Part shown: piece after piece, positions 62,850-64,000 of the stretch
Layout of the letters: the number at the start of each line of letters is the position of its first letter
Position numbering within the stretch: the first letter of the stretch is position 1
NCBI RefSeq assembly: GCF_001269345.1
Contig: NZ_CXOP01000002.1
Coordinates: forward strand, 1,550,853-1,614,852
Source of the DNA: Limnohabitans sp. 2KL-27
GTDB lineage: Bacteria; Pseudomonadota; Gammaproteobacteria; Burkholderiales; Burkholderiaceae_C
Direction: 5' to 3'
DNA length: 64,000 nt
Program-made: the position numbers and the translations under genes
Notes under the pieces: model-generated
Seen by the model: only the letters and a program-made list of their open reading frames with translations
Told to the model about the DNA's origin: nothing
The model's database searches: none

Positions 62850-63383
62850 ATGGCTAAAACCGTTGTTGTCTTCCATTCTGGCTACGGCCACACCCAGCGC
62901 GTGGCCCAATTTGTGGCCCAAGGCGCCAATGCCCAATCGATCACGATCGATGCCGACGGCAACATCACCGAGGCCGACTGGGCCGCGCTGGACGCTGCAG
63001 ACGCCATCATCTTTGGCTCGCCCACCTACATGGGCATGGCTTCGTGGCAGTTCAAGAAGTTTGCCGACGCCTCGTCCAAGCGCTGGTTCACCAGCGCCTG
63101 GAAAGACAAGGTGGCCGGCGGCTTCACGATCTCGGCCAGCCCCAGCGGTGACAAGTTGTCGACCATCCAGTACTTCATCACCTTGGCCATGCAGCAAGGC
63201 ATGATTTGGGTGGGGCAGCCTGCCATGAACGACGGCACCATCAACCGCATCGGCTCCAACTCGGGTGTGATGGCCCAAGTCGGACCGACCAGCCCCGCCG
63301 AAGACATCCCCCAAGGTGACTTGGATACCGCCAAAGCCTATGGCGAGCGCGTGGCCGCGGTCGCTGCCAAGCTGCGCGGCTGA
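62850..63383 (+). CDS. Flavodoxin family/NAD(P)H:quinone reductase-like protein
   Basis: A 177-residue FMN flavodoxin-fold protein. The phosphate-binding loop is VVVFHSGYGHTQRVAQF at the N-terminus and GSPTYMGMASWQFKKF near residue 57 stacks on FMN, as in WrbA-like quinone reductases. It lacks the longer WrbA insertion. Start at ATG 62850 has AAGGAG. It lies after the pirin gene and may be under LysR control. Confidence 0.88.
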   Translation: MAKTVVVFHSGYGHTQRVAQFVAQGANAQSITIDADGNITEADWAALDAADAIIFGSPTYMGMASWQFKKFADASSKRWFTSAWKDKVAGGFTISASPSGDKLSTIQYFITLAMQQGMIWVGQPAMNDGTINRIGSNSGVMAQVGPTSPAEDIPQGDLDTAKAYGERVAAVAAKLRG

Positions 63384-63391
63384 GGCCTTGG

Positions 63392-63514
63392 GGGGCAGCC
63401 CCTGCGGCCGAATGTGCGCTGAGTCAGACCGCGCATTCGCGATCAGGGGTTCGCTCCCACACAATACCCAACAGCCTGTCCCTTTGGGAGGCCGCCCCTG
63501 CGGCCAATGGGAGC
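63392..63514 (-). repeat. Intergenic repeat copies, GTGGGAGCGAACCCC type
   Basis: The gap after the flavodoxin gene contains one near-full copy on the minus strand (63392-63462, beginning GTGGGAGCGAACCCCTGATC and ending with the GGCCGCAGGGGC block). Right after it is a second partial copy of the tail stem GGCCGCAGGGGCGGCC (63484-63514). The same blocks occur at 23015-23096. Confidence 0.65.
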
Positions 63515-63536
63515 GCCTCTCGGTTAGCATGGCAGC

Positions 63537-64000
63537 ATGAAAATCATCACCATGCTGCCGTGGGCCGATTGGCTGGCACTGATCACTTTTTTTGCCTTGT
63601 GGGTGGGTTATGCCTGGCTGGCCAAGGTGCGCGGTCTGCGCGACCAAAGTCTGATCGCCAACACCAACCGTTATCGCCAAATGTGGATGATGCAAGCCAC
63701 CCACCGTGACCCGCGTGTGCTGGACGGCGTGATCACCCAAAACCTGTCTCAAACCCCCGCCTTTTTTTCCTCCACCAGCATCATCATCATTGGGGGGCTG
63801 TTCGCGCTGTTGGGCACCACTGACAAAGCCGCCGAGTTGGTGGGCGAAATCCCGTTTGCCGAGCCCACCCCTTTGCTGGTCTTCGAACTCAAGATCCTGG
63901 TGATGGTGGGCATCTTTGTGTATGCCTTTTTCCGGTTTTCTTGGTCCATGCGCCAGTACACCTTTGTGGCCTTGGTCATCGGTGCCATGCCATCGCCTGC
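63537..64000 (+). CDS. DUF599 family membrane protein, partial at right edge
   Basis: The first 154 residues of a membrane protein that runs off the right edge. It starts MKIITMLPWADWLALITFF, with TNRYRQMWMMQATHRDPR near residue 45, then hydrophobic segments SIIIIGGLFALLG and FELKILVMVGIFVYAFFRFSW. This order matches the DUF599 family (about 230 residues). Function is unknown. ATG 63537 is chosen; an ATG 8 nt earlier gives only a three-codon frame. Confidence 0.85.
   Translation, partial: MKIITMLPWADWLALITFFALWVGYAWLAKVRGLRDQSLIANTNRYRQMWMMQATHRDPRVLDGVITQNLSQTPAFFSSTSIIIIGGLFALLGTTDKAAELVGEIPFAEPTPLLVFELKILVMVGIFVYAFFRFSWSMRQYTFVALVIGAMPSP

Noticed and set aside
1..64000. CRISPR array, insertion sequence, prophage, rRNA
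   Set aside because: No regularly spaced direct repeats, no transposase or integrase reading frame, no phage structural genes and no rRNA sequence were seen.

Overview
The window is about 64 kb of compact, high-GC bacterial chromosome with no insertion sequence, phage gene, CRISPR array or rRNA. Gene content and order point to a betaproteobacterium of the Comamonadaceae (Limnohabitans/Rhodoferax type): a chlorophyllide 8-vinyl reductase (BciA) homologue, Bug-family and TRAP solute receptors, a glycine riboswitch, and PcaC, ETF-QO and ScoAB modules. This placement is inferred from family composition; no search was run. BciA hints that the organism may be an aerobic anoxygenic phototroph, but no other photosynthesis gene is visible.

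Layout. 1-10.1 kb: two copies of a circularly permuted ATP-grasp protein (one cut by the left edge), a giant transglutaminase/DUF2126 protein and an alpha-E protein, arranged around comEC; this is a predicted peptide-ligation/processing system. 10.2-12.9 kb: a tight minus-strand operon thyA-folA-DUF4337-xthA. 13.1-14.2 kb: a solitary short flagellin. 14.3-17.5 kb: a GlcD-type FAD oxidase, a DUF2069 protein and a YihY protein. 17.5-21.3 kb: minus-strand metY, alpha/beta hydrolase, cytochrome P450 and Mpo1-like protein. 21.4-28.4 kb: a CBS protein, aroC and an MFS carrier, then a tightly coupled run of hydrolase, DsbA/FrnE, His-phosphatase, DCC, SUMF1-like and SDR genes. 28.4-31.6 kb: a B12-type radical SAM protein and a J-like coiled-coil protein. 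31.6-32.3 kb: a toxin-antitoxin pair with a palindromic promoter. 32.4-34.9 kb: GNAT, DadA-like oxidase, tandem glycine riboswitch and gcvH. 35-37.8 kb: a dctPQM TRAP transporter with an internal terminator-like hairpin. 38-49 kb: acyl-CoA and aromatic catabolism (ETF-QO, SDR, thioesterase, TetR, CMD-family proteins, nitroreductase, fused double acyl-CoA dehydrogenase, PAS-LuxR regulator, scoAB). 49.2-54.5 kb: RodZ-like protein, tRNA-Gly(CCC), Bug receptor, succinate-semialdehyde dehydrogenase, BciA. 54.6-60.9 kb: alaS and tRNA/rRNA modification genes (RluA-like, trmB, gluQ) with an FAD amine-oxidase-like protein. 61-64 kb: LysR with divergent pirin and flavodoxin, then a DUF599 protein cut by the right edge.

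How it fits together. The 38-49 kb block reads as a beta-oxidation and ketone-body set: acyl-CoA dehydrogenase electrons pass through ETF-QO to quinone, and ScoAB activates acetoacetate under an adjacent PAS-LuxR regulator. The glycine block couples a riboswitch to an amino-acid oxidase next to GcvH. Regulation is unusually readable: a tandem riboswitch, four candidate operators with dyad symmetry (GntR, PAS-LuxR, TetR and LysR type), a palindromic toxin-antitoxin promoter, a palindrome at the alaS promoter, and several intrinsic terminators. Two families of short intergenic hairpin repeats recur across the window.

Start codons were chosen from ribosome-binding sites and conserved N-termini. 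Gene symbols are given only where the family is clear.
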